Assembly (NCBI GenBank): GCA_012034595.1
Contig: JAAUPE010000003.1
Location: 28,809-92,808, forward strand
Origin: Calothrix sp. CSU_2_0
GTDB taxonomy: Bacteria > Cyanobacteriota > Cyanobacteriia > Cyanobacteriales > Nostocaceae
Reading direction: 5' to 3'
DNA: 64,000 bases
The notes below the pieces were generated by a model. It was not told the DNA's origin and ran no database searches. It saw only the letters and a list, made by a program, of their open reading frames with translations. Both the position numbers and the translations under genes were made by a program. Of the stretch, positions 26,304 to 36,142 are shown piece by piece; position 1 is the first letter of the stretch; every line of letters begins with the position of its first letter.

Positions 26304-27770
26304 ATGAAGATAATTTTAGACAAAGCAATTTTTACGTCTACCTATCACTCATTTAGGAGATTTTTGCCCTATATCCTTTCTTCAAATCGGAGTAAATGGA
26401 AAGTTCTGCTAGCTACAATTATATTACTGGTAGCTGCGATTACTTTATCTTTACCAAGCGATTTACCTGTTCCAGCACGACTCACAATATTTGCCTTTTT
26501 ACTTGCGGGTGTTTTGTGGTCAACAACTTCTATCAATGCAGGTTATGTCGCTTTGAGTTCGGTGATACTGCTGCTGTTGTCAGGTGGTATTCCCCAGGAA
26601 CAGTTTTTCGAGTCTTTGGGTTCGGATGTTGTTTGGTTAATGATTGGTGCTTTTGTGTTGGGAGGTGCGGTTAAAGAAACTGGTTTGGCTGTACGTTTGA
26701 CCCAAATGGTTGCATCGAAAGCACGTAGCGTTAGCAGTCTTTTTTGGATGCTAACTTCAGTTCTGATTCCACTTTCATTTCTAATTCCTTCCACTTCCGG
26801 ACGTGCTGCGGTGACTTATCCCATCTTTCGCAGCATCAGCAATGTAGTAGATGACAAGCAAACTCGTCGCGCATTGTGTTTGTTAATGCCGACTATTATC
26901 TTGGTATCAACGATTGCTTCCTTGACTGGTGCTGGTTCCCATTTAATTGCCAAAGATTTACTAGAAGAGATAACCAAACAACATATTTCCTTCGGACAGT
27001 GGGTACTTTACGGTTTACCTTTTGGTGCTGTAGCAAGTTATGCATCCTGTTGGGTAATTATGCGGTTGTTTTTGGATAAGAAACGCTTGCAACATCAGTT
27101 AAAAATTACCCAATTCACACCCGAACCCTTATCAAGTAATGAACGAAAAACCCTGTTTATAATTTTGTTAATGTTTGGCTTGTGGTTAACAGAAAGCTGG
27201 CATGGTTTAGAAACTGCTACTGTTATTGTCATCGGAGCTTTATTACTGACAGCACCGAACTTAGGGGTAATGAAATGGAAAGATGCTGTCAAAGCCATAT
27301 CTTGGAATCTGATTCTTTTTGTCGCTGCAACTCATGTTTTAGGTCATTCCCTGGTCACTTCTGGTGCATCAAAGTGGATTCTCGAACATATTTTTGACTT
27401 CAGTGATATCAACAGTGGGGGTTCCCGTTTGATCATTCTCTTAGTTCTGACAATTATTTCTCTGACTTCCCATCTCTACATGACTTCCCATACCGCAAGA
27501 GCAGCAGCTTTGGTTCCACCTTTGCTATATCTAGCGATTAGCTTGGATGTGAACCCTGTTGCAGTCATGTTTTTAAGTACTCTGGGAATGGATTATTGTC
27601 TGACATTTCCGGTGAGTTCTAAAGCTCTGATGGTCTACCAAGATATGGATGAAGAGAGTTTTCGTCCCAAAGATTTACTCCGTTTGAGTGCGGTGATGAT
27701 TCCGATTCACTTTGGTTTGATTGTGTTGTTCTATTACACCTGGTGGAATTGGGTCGGTTTGTCTTTTTAA
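26304..27770 (+). CDS. SLC13/DASS family permease (di- or tricarboxylate type)
   Basis: The 488-residue inner-membrane protein has about twelve membrane segments. SLC13 landmarks include LIPSTSGRAAVTYPIFRS, the Ser-Thr-Ser type motif of the ion/substrate site, and its repeat counterpart near HLYMTSHTARAAALVPPLL. The family imports dicarboxylates, citrate or sulfate, generally with Na+. The neighbours (Dha kinase, glycerate kinase) suggest a small organic acid such as glycerate or a dicarboxylate, but this is inferred from context only. Its mRNA begins with a structured leader. The glycerate kinase gene follows 55 bases downstream on the same strand. Confidence 0.85.
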   Translation: MKIILDKAIFTSTYHSFRRFLPYILSSNRSKWKVLLATIILLVAAITLSLPSDLPVPARLTIFAFLLAGVLWSTTSINAGYVALSSVILLLLSGGIPQEQFFESLGSDVVWLMIGAFVLGGAVKETGLAVRLTQMVASKARSVSSLFWMLTSVLIPLSFLIPSTSGRAAVTYPIFRSISNVVDDKQTRRALCLLMPTIILVSTIASLTGAGSHLIAKDLLEEITKQHISFGQWVLYGLPFGAVASYASCWVIMRLFLDKKRLQHQLKITQFTPEPLSSNERKTLFIILLMFGLWLTESWHGLETATVIVIGALLLTAPNLGVMKWKDAVKAISWNLILFVAATHVLGHSLVTSGASKWILEHIFDFSDINSGGSRLIILLVLTIISLTSHLYMTSHTARAAALVPPLLYLAISLDVNPVAVMFLSTLGMDYCLTFPVSSKALMVYQDMDEESFRPKDLLRLSAVMIPIHFGLIVLFYYTWWNWVGLSF

Positions 27771-27825
27771 CCCAACAAGCACAAGTCAAAACAAAAAAGC
27801 GGTAAGAAAGCCGCAGGAAGATAAT

Positions 27826-29000
27826 ATGACACTTAACATTCTCATCGCTCCTTCTGGTTTTAAGGAAAGTCTTGACGCAGAACAAGTTGCTGATTGCATT
27901 GCTAACGGGATTCAAAAGGTTCTCAAGGATGTGAATATCCGTAAGGCACCTTTGGTTGATGGTGGTGAAGGTTTCACTAAAACTCTGGTGAATGTCACAG
28001 GTGGAACTTTGCATTACCTGGAAGTAACTGGTCCAGTCAGACAAAAAATTCAGTCTCACTTTGGATTCTTGGGTGGATGTTCAGTCAAAACTGCGGTGCT
28101 AGAAATGGCTGCTGCTGCGGGGTTGCGTCTTGTCCCTCCCGATTTACGAAACCCTTTAATCACGACTACCTATGGAGTGGGTGAATTAATCAAAGCTGCT
28201 TTAGATGCTGGTGCAGAGAGGATTTTAGTTGGTTGTGGGGATTCCGGTACTAACGATGGTGGTGCGGGAATGGCGCAGGCTTTGGGTGTAAAGTTATTGG
28301 ATGAAATGGTGATTCGATTGGATTGGGTGGTAGTGAGTTAATCAAACTCAAACAGATTGATTTTTCCCAAAGAGACCCACGCTTAGATAATGTAGTGATT
28401 GATGTCGCTTGCAACTGGCATAATCTATTGTGTGGCGATCGCGGTGTTGCCAAGGTATTTGGTCCTCAAAAAGGAGCATCACCAGCAATCGTCGAACAAA
28501 TGGCTTTAGGTTTAGAACATTACGCTGCCGTCATTCAAGGTGATTTGGGTATAGGTGTGCGGGAAATGCCTGGTAGCGGTGCATCGGGGGGATTGGGTAC
28601 GGGTTTATATGCACTGATTGGTGCGACATTACACCCCCGTTACGATATTGTCATGCAATATTTGGAATTAGATAGTTTGATTCCTGAAGTCGATTTAGTA
28701 ATTACCGCAGAGGGATGTATTGATTTTCAAACCCCACGGGGTAAAATTCCCGCAGAAGTAGCAAAAAGAGCCAAAATTTACGGTCTACCAGTGATTGCTT
28801 TAGTCGGAACAGTGGGAGAAGGTGCGGAAATTAATTTAGAACATGGGATAGACTACTTTACCAGTATTTTGAGCTATCCATGTGGTTTAAACGAAGCGAT
28901 AAATCAAACCGCTACCCTACTTACAGATGCAGCCGAACAAATTGCCCGGTTATTATTAGTTGGAAAGGAAATTAGACGCTGTACTTTGACAGGTTGGTAA
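27826..29000 (+). pseudogene. glxK: Glycerate kinase, split by a single-base deletion
   Basis: The gene encodes a GlxK-type glycerate kinase (glycerate + ATP to phosphoglycerate), reconstructed length about 391 residues, normal for the family. The first frame runs from MTLNILIAPSGFKESLDAEQ through VDGGEGF and GCGDSGTNDGGAGMAQALGV to a stop at 28339. The second frame resumes with GGSELIKLKQIDFS and continues through GASGGLGTGLYAL and VITAEGCIDFQTPRGKIP to 29000. Adding one A to the AAA run at 28304-28306 gives LLDENGDSIGLGGSELI, restoring one frame. All else looks intact, so a sequencing error or very recent mutation is likely. A good ribosome site, AGGA, precedes ATG 27826. Confidence 0.88.
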
Positions 29001-29141
29001 GTAGATTTTACAGCTAAATATTTAGTTAATAGCCGTTTTAGCTCCTCAAATAATACTCATAGCAAAGTATTTTGAGGGGCTTAAAATTTTGCATTTTGCA
29101 TTTTGCAGAGAATATTCAAAAAATTTCATCAGGGAAAGCTC

Positions 29142-29513
29142 ATGAATCGGATTTTAATCGTAGAAGACGAAGCACAAATCGCAGGGTTTATTGATAAAGG
29201 GTTAAAAAAGAAAGGCTTTCAGACAACGATTGCCAGCAATGGGGAAGAAGCTTTACAAATATTAGAAGACAATTTATTTGACCTATTACTGTTAGATATA
29301 CAGCTACCAATAAAAGATGGATGGAGTGTCTTAGAGGAATTGCGATCGCAGAAAAATTTAATTCCAATTATTGTCATGACAGCTTGTTATGATGTCGAGG
29401 AAAAAATTAGCAAATTACCTCATCAAAATATAGATTATGTGAGTAAACCTTTTAGATTTGCAGAGCTACTGGTGAGGATTCAAAATCTTTTGGGATTATA
29501 TTGCCACACATAA
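29142..29513 (+). CDS. Receiver-only response regulator
   Basis: The 123-residue protein is a single CheY-like receiver domain. It has the acidic pocket (VEDE), phospho-acceptor Asp in LLLLDIQLPIKDGW, Thr in IVMTACYD and Lys in YVSKPFRFAELL. The Phe-Arg-Phe-Ala-Glu-Leu ending is typical of OmpR-family receivers, yet the protein stops at LLGLYCHT, where the DNA-binding winged helix would begin. No remnant of an output domain is visible downstream. The start ATG 29142 has AGGGAAAG upstream. No histidine kinase gene is adjacent. It may act as a phosphate sink or through protein contacts. Confidence 0.85.
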   Translation: MNRILIVEDEAQIAGFIDKGLKKKGFQTTIASNGEEALQILEDNLFDLLLLDIQLPIKDGWSVLEELRSQKNLIPIIVMTACYDVEEKISKLPHQNIDYVSKPFRFAELLVRIQNLLGLYCHT

Positions 29514-29613
29514 ATCTATATATTTAGGTAACGCACCCTACTAATAAAAATAGAGGCATTATATTAATCGTCTACTACAAATTATCAAAGTAAATTACAC
29601 CTAAATAATATAT

Positions 29614-31206
29614 TTAAAACTTAAATGTAGTCCGCACAGTTCCAACAACAATACTACTATTACTATCATTATGTTCGGGATTAGTAATTACAAATACACC
29701 TGGAGTAATCGAGATATTGTCAGTCACCTGAAACTTATAAAAGCCTTCTATATGCAATGAAGTATCGCGATCGGCAACAAGACTACTACTCGTAACTTTT
29801 GGTGGCATTCCCACAATCAAACCTGCCAAATTGCCCTTACCACCTAAATCTGGCATCGCTAAACTCACAGCATAATTCCAAATATCTGCTTCATCATTAC
29901 TAACTTTTGCATCTGCTTGGATATAACCAACCCAACCCGAAAGAATCAGATTTGGATTAATTTTTAAACTAGTTTCCAAACCGAAAGCATCAGTAGCAGT
30001 AGAAACATTACCAAATGGTCTACGAGCGATTAAACTACCCGTACTACCAGTTAAATTCACCCCACTTTCACCACCACCAGCATAATAGGAATGAAGGTAA
30101 GTTAAAGCAATTCCAAAACTGTCCGATGGCTGAAAAGTCACATTCCCCAACGCTGCATAATTTCCATCAAATAAACCATTTTTATCAGTAGGTAATGCAG
30201 CATCATTTGTGATGTAAGCGAAAGCTAAATTTGTACTTTGATTAACTTGGTAATTAATCCCTAATCCCGTTCCCTCTATAGACCGTAAAATGGGATTGTA
30301 GCGACCAAAACGGGAAATAGCACCACTACCACTACTATCCAAAGGATTCAGAGGTTCTGCAATATCGTTTAATTCCATCTCCCATGCAGCGACGGTAATT
30401 TTCAAGCGATCGCCAACCGGAAATTGATAGTACAATTCACCCAAACCCACATCATTACCACTATCTTCATCAAAACCCAAACGAGTCATTCGGGTTCCTG
30501 TGATACTATCATCTAATTCTGCAATATTCCCCGCTTCCAAACGCAAATTTAAAGTATCTTTTCCCGTAAAACTAGTGACAAAATTTAAACGAGTACGCTG
30601 ACCTAGAGTTATATTTTCATCCAATTCTGAATTATTATTCGGGTTGTTATCATCATCAGCATTCTCACCAAATACCCCAGCAACTCCGAAAATCACTTCA
30701 CCTTCGAGTTTCGTAGTCGTAGAAAATTGATTCGCTTCTAACTCCGCAGTTTTCGCTTCCAGTGAATCAACTCGACTGCGAAGAGTTGCTAATTCCGCTT
30801 TGAATTCTTCTTGCAAGCGCTGCAAAGTTGCTAAATCTTCTTTCTTCACCAAGTCAGCTGTCGCTGTGGCAATCAGCTCGTTAACCCGATCTAAACAAGC
30901 ATTTAAACCTGCTGCAAATTCATATCGTGTCATCCCCCGATTTCCCCGATAGGTTCCATTCGGATACCCAGCCACGCAACCATAACGTTCCACCAAAGAT
31001 TGTAATGCTTGAAAAGCCCAGTCTGTAGGTTGGACATCGGAAAGTTGGGAAACAGATGAAACTTGAGAAATAAATTCTGGGGAATAAGGCTGATGTTCCG
31101 TAGCGAAGCTGATATTTGCAGTGGAGAGAGTTTTGATACAAATACCTAGAGATATCAATACAGCCTGAGATAACACTGAAGATATAGATATAGCCTTTTT
31201 TGTCAT
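29614..31206 (-). CDS. SLH-OprB outer-membrane porin
   Basis: The 530-residue protein has a signal peptide, an SLH domain at about residues 55-110 (VQPTDWAFQALQSLVERYGC, MTRYEFAAGLNACLDRV) that anchors it to peptidoglycan, a coiled coil (about 120-160), and a C-terminal beta-barrel of the OprB carbohydrate-selective family ending in Phe (TFKF). This domain order defines the major cyanobacterial porins, often linked to inorganic-ion or iron passage. Position next to the C3-metabolism genes raises the possibility that it supplies their substrates, but such porins are widespread. AGGTGCG lies about 10 bases upstream of the start. Confidence 0.92.
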   Translation of the reverse strand: MTKKAISISSVLSQAVLISLGICIKTLSTANISFATEHQPYSPEFISQVSSVSQLSDVQPTDWAFQALQSLVERYGCVAGYPNGTYRGNRGMTRYEFAAGLNACLDRVNELIATATADLVKKEDLATLQRLQEEFKAELATLRSRVDSLEAKTAELEANQFSTTTKLEGEVIFGVAGVFGENADDDNNPNNNSELDENITLGQRTRLNFVTSFTGKDTLNLRLEAGNIAELDDSITGTRMTRLGFDEDSGNDVGLGELYYQFPVGDRLKITVAAWEMELNDIAEPLNPLDSSGSGAISRFGRYNPILRSIEGTGLGINYQVNQSTNLAFAYITNDAALPTDKNGLFDGNYAALGNVTFQPSDSFGIALTYLHSYYAGGGESGVNLTGSTGSLIARRPFGNVSTATDAFGLETSLKINPNLILSGWVGYIQADAKVSNDEADIWNYAVSLAMPDLGGKGNLAGLIVGMPPKVTSSSLVADRDTSLHIEGFYKFQVTDNISITPGVFVITNPEHNDSNSSIVVGTVRTTFKF

Positions 31207-31368
31207 ATTTCAATCGCACCTGAAATTTATATACTGAGTAAGTATAAATTATACTTGGTGATTTTGAAATTTAATGAAACTCGGAACAAAAGTGTGGCAA
31301 TTTTAATGTATTAATTTTAAAGTATTAATTTAGATGTCCTCCATCTCATAAGCAAAAATAGTTGATAT

Positions 31369-31911
31369 ATGTTTTCTCTTCCAATCCGTCTTTTGATAGT
31401 AACTATCTTAGTTCTACCCTTAGTATTTGGGTGTGCTAACCCGAAGAGTTTTGCAACTCCTCAAGATTCCAATTCTGCCAATGTTCAAACAGAGACACAA
31501 CAAGGGCAAACCCAAGAAAAATCCCAGAGAAAAACTCAAGGTGTAAGTGGTACAGTAACCCGTGTTACAGGAAATCAAATGCCTACTATTGGAGAAAATC
31601 GTCAAAGAAGTAAACCTCAACCAGTAAAAACTAGCGTTTGGGTTTTTTCTGGACGCATTCCAGCTAAGGGTACTAGTTTATCTATTACTGAAGCAAAGCA
31701 AAATTTTAAATTGGTAACTCAAGTTAGAACTGATAAAAATGGTAAGTTCTTCGTGAAATTACCTACCGGAGAATATACTATTTTTGCCCAGTATGGGAAT
31801 GATTTGTACTTAAATTCTTTCTTGGGTGATGGTAGTTTTAAAACTGTACAGGTTACTGAAGGGGAAGTCACAGAAACACGCTTAGTTAACAGTGAAAATG
31901 CCTCTTTTTAA
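31369..31911 (+). CDS. Putative lipoprotein with carboxypeptidase-regulatory-like fold
   Basis: The 180-residue protein has a lipoprotein signal ending in the lipobox LVFGC (Cys22), a Gln/Ser/Thr-rich linker, and a small beta domain. The pattern VWVFSGRIP, then VRTDKNGKFFVKLPTGEYTIFAQYGNDLYLN, resembles the carboxypeptidase regulatory-like or transthyretin-type fold. It is divergent from the porin gene. The function is unknown; a periplasmic-facing anchored protein is inferred. Confidence 0.75.
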   Translation: MFSLPIRLLIVTILVLPLVFGCANPKSFATPQDSNSANVQTETQQGQTQEKSQRKTQGVSGTVTRVTGNQMPTIGENRQRSKPQPVKTSVWVFSGRIPAKGTSLSITEAKQNFKLVTQVRTDKNGKFFVKLPTGEYTIFAQYGNDLYLNSFLGDGSFKTVQVTEGEVTETRLVNSENASF

Positions 31912-31943
31912 GGAAACACCAAGAAATAAATTCTCCAAAATAT

Positions 31944-32071
31944 TGTAGGGGTAGGGTTTCCCCACCCTTTAAGATGATATGTTAAGGGATAACCAAAAAA
32001 TAAATTACCCAATTTTGTGGGATGGGCATCCTGCCCGTCTTTGATAATTTGCGGGCAAGATGCCCACACCA
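31944..32071. repeat. Dispersed palindromic repeats downstream of the lipoprotein gene
   Basis: GTAGGGGTAGGGTTTCCCCACCC (about 31946-31968; an imperfect palindrome around CCC/GGG) and GGGATGGGCATCCTGCCCG...CGGGCAAGATGCCCAC (about 32019-32068) recur near 58384, 33283 and 63735-63790. These are small non-coding repeats; they may also act as transcription terminators. Confidence 0.55.
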
Positions 32072-32150
32072 CAAGAAATTTTTGGGTATTTTTTTAATTG
32101 GAAGTCCCTAACTGTCAGTTTCCGTCCCTGTAAAAGAAAAATAATATCTT

Positions 32151-32732
32151 CTATGAATCGCTGGTTGGTTCTAATCGATTTGTCCCATGAAGTTTGATAA
32201 AGCTATCAAATGCATACCAAGCTAATACATACCAAGGAATAATATCAAATTGTAAACCTTTAATTATTAGTTGACGAATCGCCAAACAACCTAATCCAAA
32301 TGGAAATAAAACCCGTATATCTAGCTGCCCATCTGTAGCTTGTTTAACACGCTGATTTAAGTCAATGACTGGATTCGATACTGCGATCGCAGCATCAGTA
32401 TGAACCTCGACAATATCACCAAAAATTATTCCTAAATCTTTTAGGGTTACCATGACATTTTTCCAACTATCTTCACCTTCATGGTTAATAGTTATACTAC
32501 CTTGGTCAAGATTCATTCGTACTTGGTTGATATTGCCATGTTCTTGCAAAGCATTAACAAGTGGCTGGATTTGCTCTAATTTACGATGTCTTTGAGCTAC
32601 TCGCAAGCGCAATCTTCCTGGTGTATCGCTGATAATTTTTGCGTAAGTTTGAGTAGTATTTGCAATTGTTCTCACTTTTGAATGCTTGGGTTTTGGCATT
32701 TTTGTTTGACTAACAAAACCATTTTTTAACAC
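32151..32732 (-). CDS. HMA-like (CxxC-less) domain membrane protein
   Basis: The 193-residue protein contains a domain of about 70 residues resembling the heavy-metal-associated fold, but with TPGRLRLRVAQRHRK in place of a CxxC loop (the HMA_2 type). It is followed by a C-terminal hydrophobic segment (VLFPFGLGCLAIRQLIIKGL, WYVLAWYAF). The same domain occurs in the P-type ATPase and in the 491-residue protein farther along, all on the same strand. The start is GTG 32732, because AGGAAGG lies seven bases upstream; the ATG at 32699 lacks any ribosome site. A regulatory or chaperone role toward the ATPase is inferred. Confidence 0.75.
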   Translation of the reverse strand: MLKNGFVSQTKMPKPKHSKVRTIANTTQTYAKIISDTPGRLRLRVAQRHRKLEQIQPLVNALQEHGNINQVRMNLDQGSITINHEGEDSWKNVMVTLKDLGIIFGDIVEVHTDAAIAVSNPVIDLNQRVKQATDGQLDIRVLFPFGLGCLAIRQLIIKGLQFDIIPWYVLAWYAFDSFIKLHGTNRLEPTSDS

Positions 32733-32955
32733 GGTTACACCTTCCTGATGATTTTGGATTTTGAATTAGATCGATTAGAAATTAGATGTATTGTGTAGGT
32801 TGGATGGAGTGAAACGCAACCTAATATTATAATTATCTCATCCGTGTTGGGCTGTGTCCGTTAGGAAATGCTACACCCAACCTACAAGACTTTATTAAGA
32901 CGGATTTTAGATTACCTATTTTTTTAATTTAATTTTAAAATTAAATCTAAGTTTG

Positions 32956-33176
32956 TAGGACTTACACACGTACAAACGAATCATCTTGTGTATCAACGTA
33001 AATACGTTGTTTCAGGCTTTTATAAACCCACTTTGTTAATTGCAATCCCTTGGTGGGAAGCCGAAAAATCAAGGTCAAAGCGCTGAAAATAATACCCCTT
33101 ATTTTGATTTTTCTGTCAAATCTTGCCACGGGGATGCATCCCTGTGGCAAAGTTTGATGTCAATGCGTAAGTCCTA
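32956..33176. mobile_element. MITE-like insertion (221 bp)
   Basis: The segment is bounded by near-perfect 13-bp terminal inverted repeats: TAGGACTTACACA at 32956-32968 and TGCGTAAGTCCTA at 33164-33176, one mismatch. It is flanked by a 5-bp direct duplication, GTTTG (32951-32955 and 33177-33181). It encodes no transposase; a 62-codon open frame inside has no gene features. These are the marks of a miniature transposable element moved in trans by a full-length insertion sequence. Confidence 0.75.
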
Positions 33177-33316
33177 GTTTGTATTCATTTCTTGATAGCA
33201 AAGTAAACCGAGTTTCTTTTTCTTCACATCAATAATCAAATAAAATATCCTCACCAGATATTTCTCAATTGTAATCATTCATAAGGGTGGGAAAACCCCA
33301 CCCCTACATAATGTTC

Positions 33317-33619
33317 CTATCCTTGACTGTTTTCGGCTGTTTCTGAATGGCTTGCAGCTTCAAATGCAGGTAATTGCTTGGATTCGGCAATTTCGGCTCT
33401 AGCTTCTGCTACAATATCTTCCCAGGTTTCGCCAAGTTCAGCAAATGCACCTTTACTCTTCTCATAAAGGGCTATTCCACCTTTAATTAGAGATTTGGCT
33501 ACGGGTTTACCAACACCAGCAACAACAGGAATAAGAACGGGTGCTAGCAATACTGCACCAATACCTGCGATAATTCCAGGTGCGCCTGCATCTTCGACGA
33601 AATCAGTAATTTTTGCCAT
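33317..33619 (-). CDS. DUF5132 domain small membrane protein
   Basis: The 100-residue protein has a hydrophobic centre (residues 13-38, APGIIAGIGAVLLAPVLIPV) and an amphipathic, Ala/Glu-rich C-terminal half (WEDIVAEARAEIAESKQ). This matches the DUF5132 family, whose genes often lie near atypical P-type ATPases. A very strong ribosome site, GGAGG, lies 11 bases before the ATG. It sits between the HMA-like membrane protein and the P-type ATPase on the same strand, suggesting membership of the same system. The molecular role is unknown. Confidence 0.8.
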   Translation of the reverse strand: MAKITDFVEDAGAPGIIAGIGAVLLAPVLIPVVAGVGKPVAKSLIKGGIALYEKSKGAFAELGETWEDIVAEARAEIAESKQLPAFEAASHSETAENSQG

Positions 33620-33872
33620 GATTCTTTTCCTCCAGGAAATTTATAAATTGGGACAAAGCTGTCTAGCATAATCCTTTTAGGATAGCTAAGATATCTAGCT
33701 GATGGTAGAGTTTTGAAAGTTAAGAATTAGGAGTTGAGAGTTAAAAATTGAGAATGTAGAGACACGATATATTGTGTCTGAGGTAAGTTTTTAATAATTT
33801 AAATCCTTCTCACATCTTTTCCCGATCGCTCTTAAAACTTCTAACTCATCATTCATAACTCTTAACTTTTTT

Positions 33873-36142
33873 CTACTTCCGACTTCCTGTTAAAATTGGA
33901 CGCAAGCCATTAATCCCTGCGACTACTGTCGAACCGTTGTTGACAACGGTAGCTGCGAGGGGGTTGAGTCCAAATAAGGTGGCTACTACCAAAGCTGCTA
34001 GGTTGGGAATGGCGATGATGCTGGTGTTTTGCCGAATCAATTGTTGAGCTTTGCGGGCAATTTCAATTGCTTCGAGCAAACCGTGTAAGTCGTTTTGCAT
34101 CAATACTAAGTCTGCTGTTTCACGGGCAATGTCGGAACCGTTGGCAAAGGAGACGGAAACGTCCGCATAAGCTAATGCGGGTGAGTCGTTAATGCCATCA
34201 CCAACGAATGCGACTGTTTTACCTGTTTCGTGCAGTTGTCGAACTACATCTGCTTTCTGTTCGGGGAAGGCTTCAGCGTGGGTATGGGCTGGGGAAATAC
34301 CTAATTGGGTCGCGACAGCAGTTGCCGTGCGTTTGTTGTCTCCGGTGAGCATGTGAACTTCTACACCTTCGACTGTCATCAACGCTGTAATGACTTCCTT
34401 GCTTTCGGATCGCAGTACATCATTATACTCTATTATGCCTTGCAGTTGTCCGTCGCTGGCAACATATATTGCTGATGCGGGTTTGTCTAACAATTCATCT
34501 ACGGCTGTCATGTCAATTTCTTGCTGACGTAGAAAACGTTCGCTACCGACATAGACTTTTTTACCGTCGATAATTGCTTCAACCCCCAAACCTAGTTGAT
34601 AATCCCATTTTTCGCGAGTCAAAACACTGACTTGCTGCGATTCGGCATGACGGACGATCGCTTCGGCTACGGGATGTGTTAATCGTTGTTCGGCTGTTGC
34701 TGCGATCGCTAAAACTTGTGATTCGGAAATGTCGGAGTTAAAGCTTCTCACGTCGGTAACGGCAATTTCCCCTTTGGTGAGTGTACCTGTTTTATCAAAT
34801 ACAATCGTATCGACACTGGCGAGTTGCTCTAATGCCCTGCCACTACGGATGAGAACGCCGCGACGAGCTGCATAGGAAAGTGCTGCGATACTGTCGTCGG
34901 TACAGATACGCGGATTCCGGTGGCAAAGTCGAGGGTGAGGATACTTGCTGCACGGGCAGGGTTGCGTGTCAGGGCAAATACGGTTCCCCCAAGTAATAAT
35001 GTTGGCACGACTGCTTTCTGGGCAAGTTTTGCAGCATAGTTTTCCATGCGGGTATCGTGAACTGGTGCTTCCTGCATGAGTTGAATGCTCTTGCCGACGC
35101 AGGTATCGTTACCGAGTCGTTCTGCGAGGATGTAAATTTGCCCTTCTCTGACTAAGGTGGAAGCGTAGACAGATTGCCCTTTGCGCTTCATCACGGGCAT
35201 TGATTCACCTGTGAGTTTTTGCTCGTCAAATAGGGCTTTACCGCTAATAATTGTACCATCGACGGGAACCTGTTCACCGGGGTAAACAATGACGGTATCG
35301 CCTTTTTGGACTTCTTCGATCGCAATTTGAATTTTTTCCCCATCCCGTTCTACCCAAGCGAATTTACCCAAGGATGCGAGTAAATCAAGGGTTTGTTGTG
35401 CGGAAGAACGTGCTGTGCGATCGCGAATATTTTCGCCGATTTCAATCAACCCTAACATCAATGCTGGGGTGAGAAATTGTCCTTGGACTGTGGTGATTGC
35501 GATCGCCATTAAGTCGAGAAAATCAATATTCAGTTTGCGTTCTTCGCGAATTGCTAACCAAGCTCGTTGAGCAACTGGTAATGTTGCTAGAGCAATGGTT
35601 GTTGCAATTAGCATTGGGGGAATGGATAAACCAAATGGTCCTCCCAAGACTGCTAATGCTGATGCTGCTGCTGAAAATTTCCAACTTGGGTAAGCGCTTT
35701 CTTGTTCTTTTTCTGCTGGCTGTGGGGCAGTTCTAATTACTGCTACGTCTGTCGCAGCTTGCAAAATATGGGTAATATGTGGACGAATATTTGCCCGTGT
35801 GATTTTGTTAGTATCGTATGTAACTGCTAGCGATGCTGCTGCTGGTTTGATACAAATTTTTGTGATGTATTTATCTGATTCCAGGAGCATTTGCAAACGC
35901 TGTGCGTATTCGGCATCATCTCGCAGATGCTGAACTCGTAATCGTAGTCTTCCTGTTGTTTCGTGAACGACGCTGTAATAAACCTTGAGTTGATTTATTT
36001 TTTTCGCTGGACGAATTTGCTTATTCTCAATCTTGTTATCGACTAGGAAAACTTTTCCATTTGTTTCCGCTACACTCCCAGCTACATTTACTTGTGAGAT
36101 GTTAGCGGAGGAGGGTCGAAAATCCATCTTGACTTGAACCAT
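33873..36142 (-). pseudogene. Atypical heavy-metal-type P-type ATPase with HMA-like domain, frameshifted
   Basis: Two frames join into one ATPase of about 756 residues. The N-terminal part (from ATG 36142) has a CxxC-less HMA-like domain (TTGRLRLRVQHLRD, about residues 58-125), membrane segments, and the A-domain KLTGESMPV. The C-terminal part has the HP-type motif LTHPVAEAIVRHAE and GDGINDSPALAYADV. Between them, the phosphorylation motif DKTGTLT is legible only after correcting one missing base between 34888 and 34889 (...TTV-x-AALSYAARRGVLIRSG). The membrane motif that normally reads CPC or SPC is replaced by LDFATGIRVSVPTT, so the transported ion is unclear. Neighbours are a DUF5132 protein and two further HMA-like proteins. 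Confidence 0.85.

Noticed and set aside
32962..33150. 62-codon open frame on the minus strand
   Set aside because: It lies inside the MITE-like element and has no ribosome site or recognisable domain.
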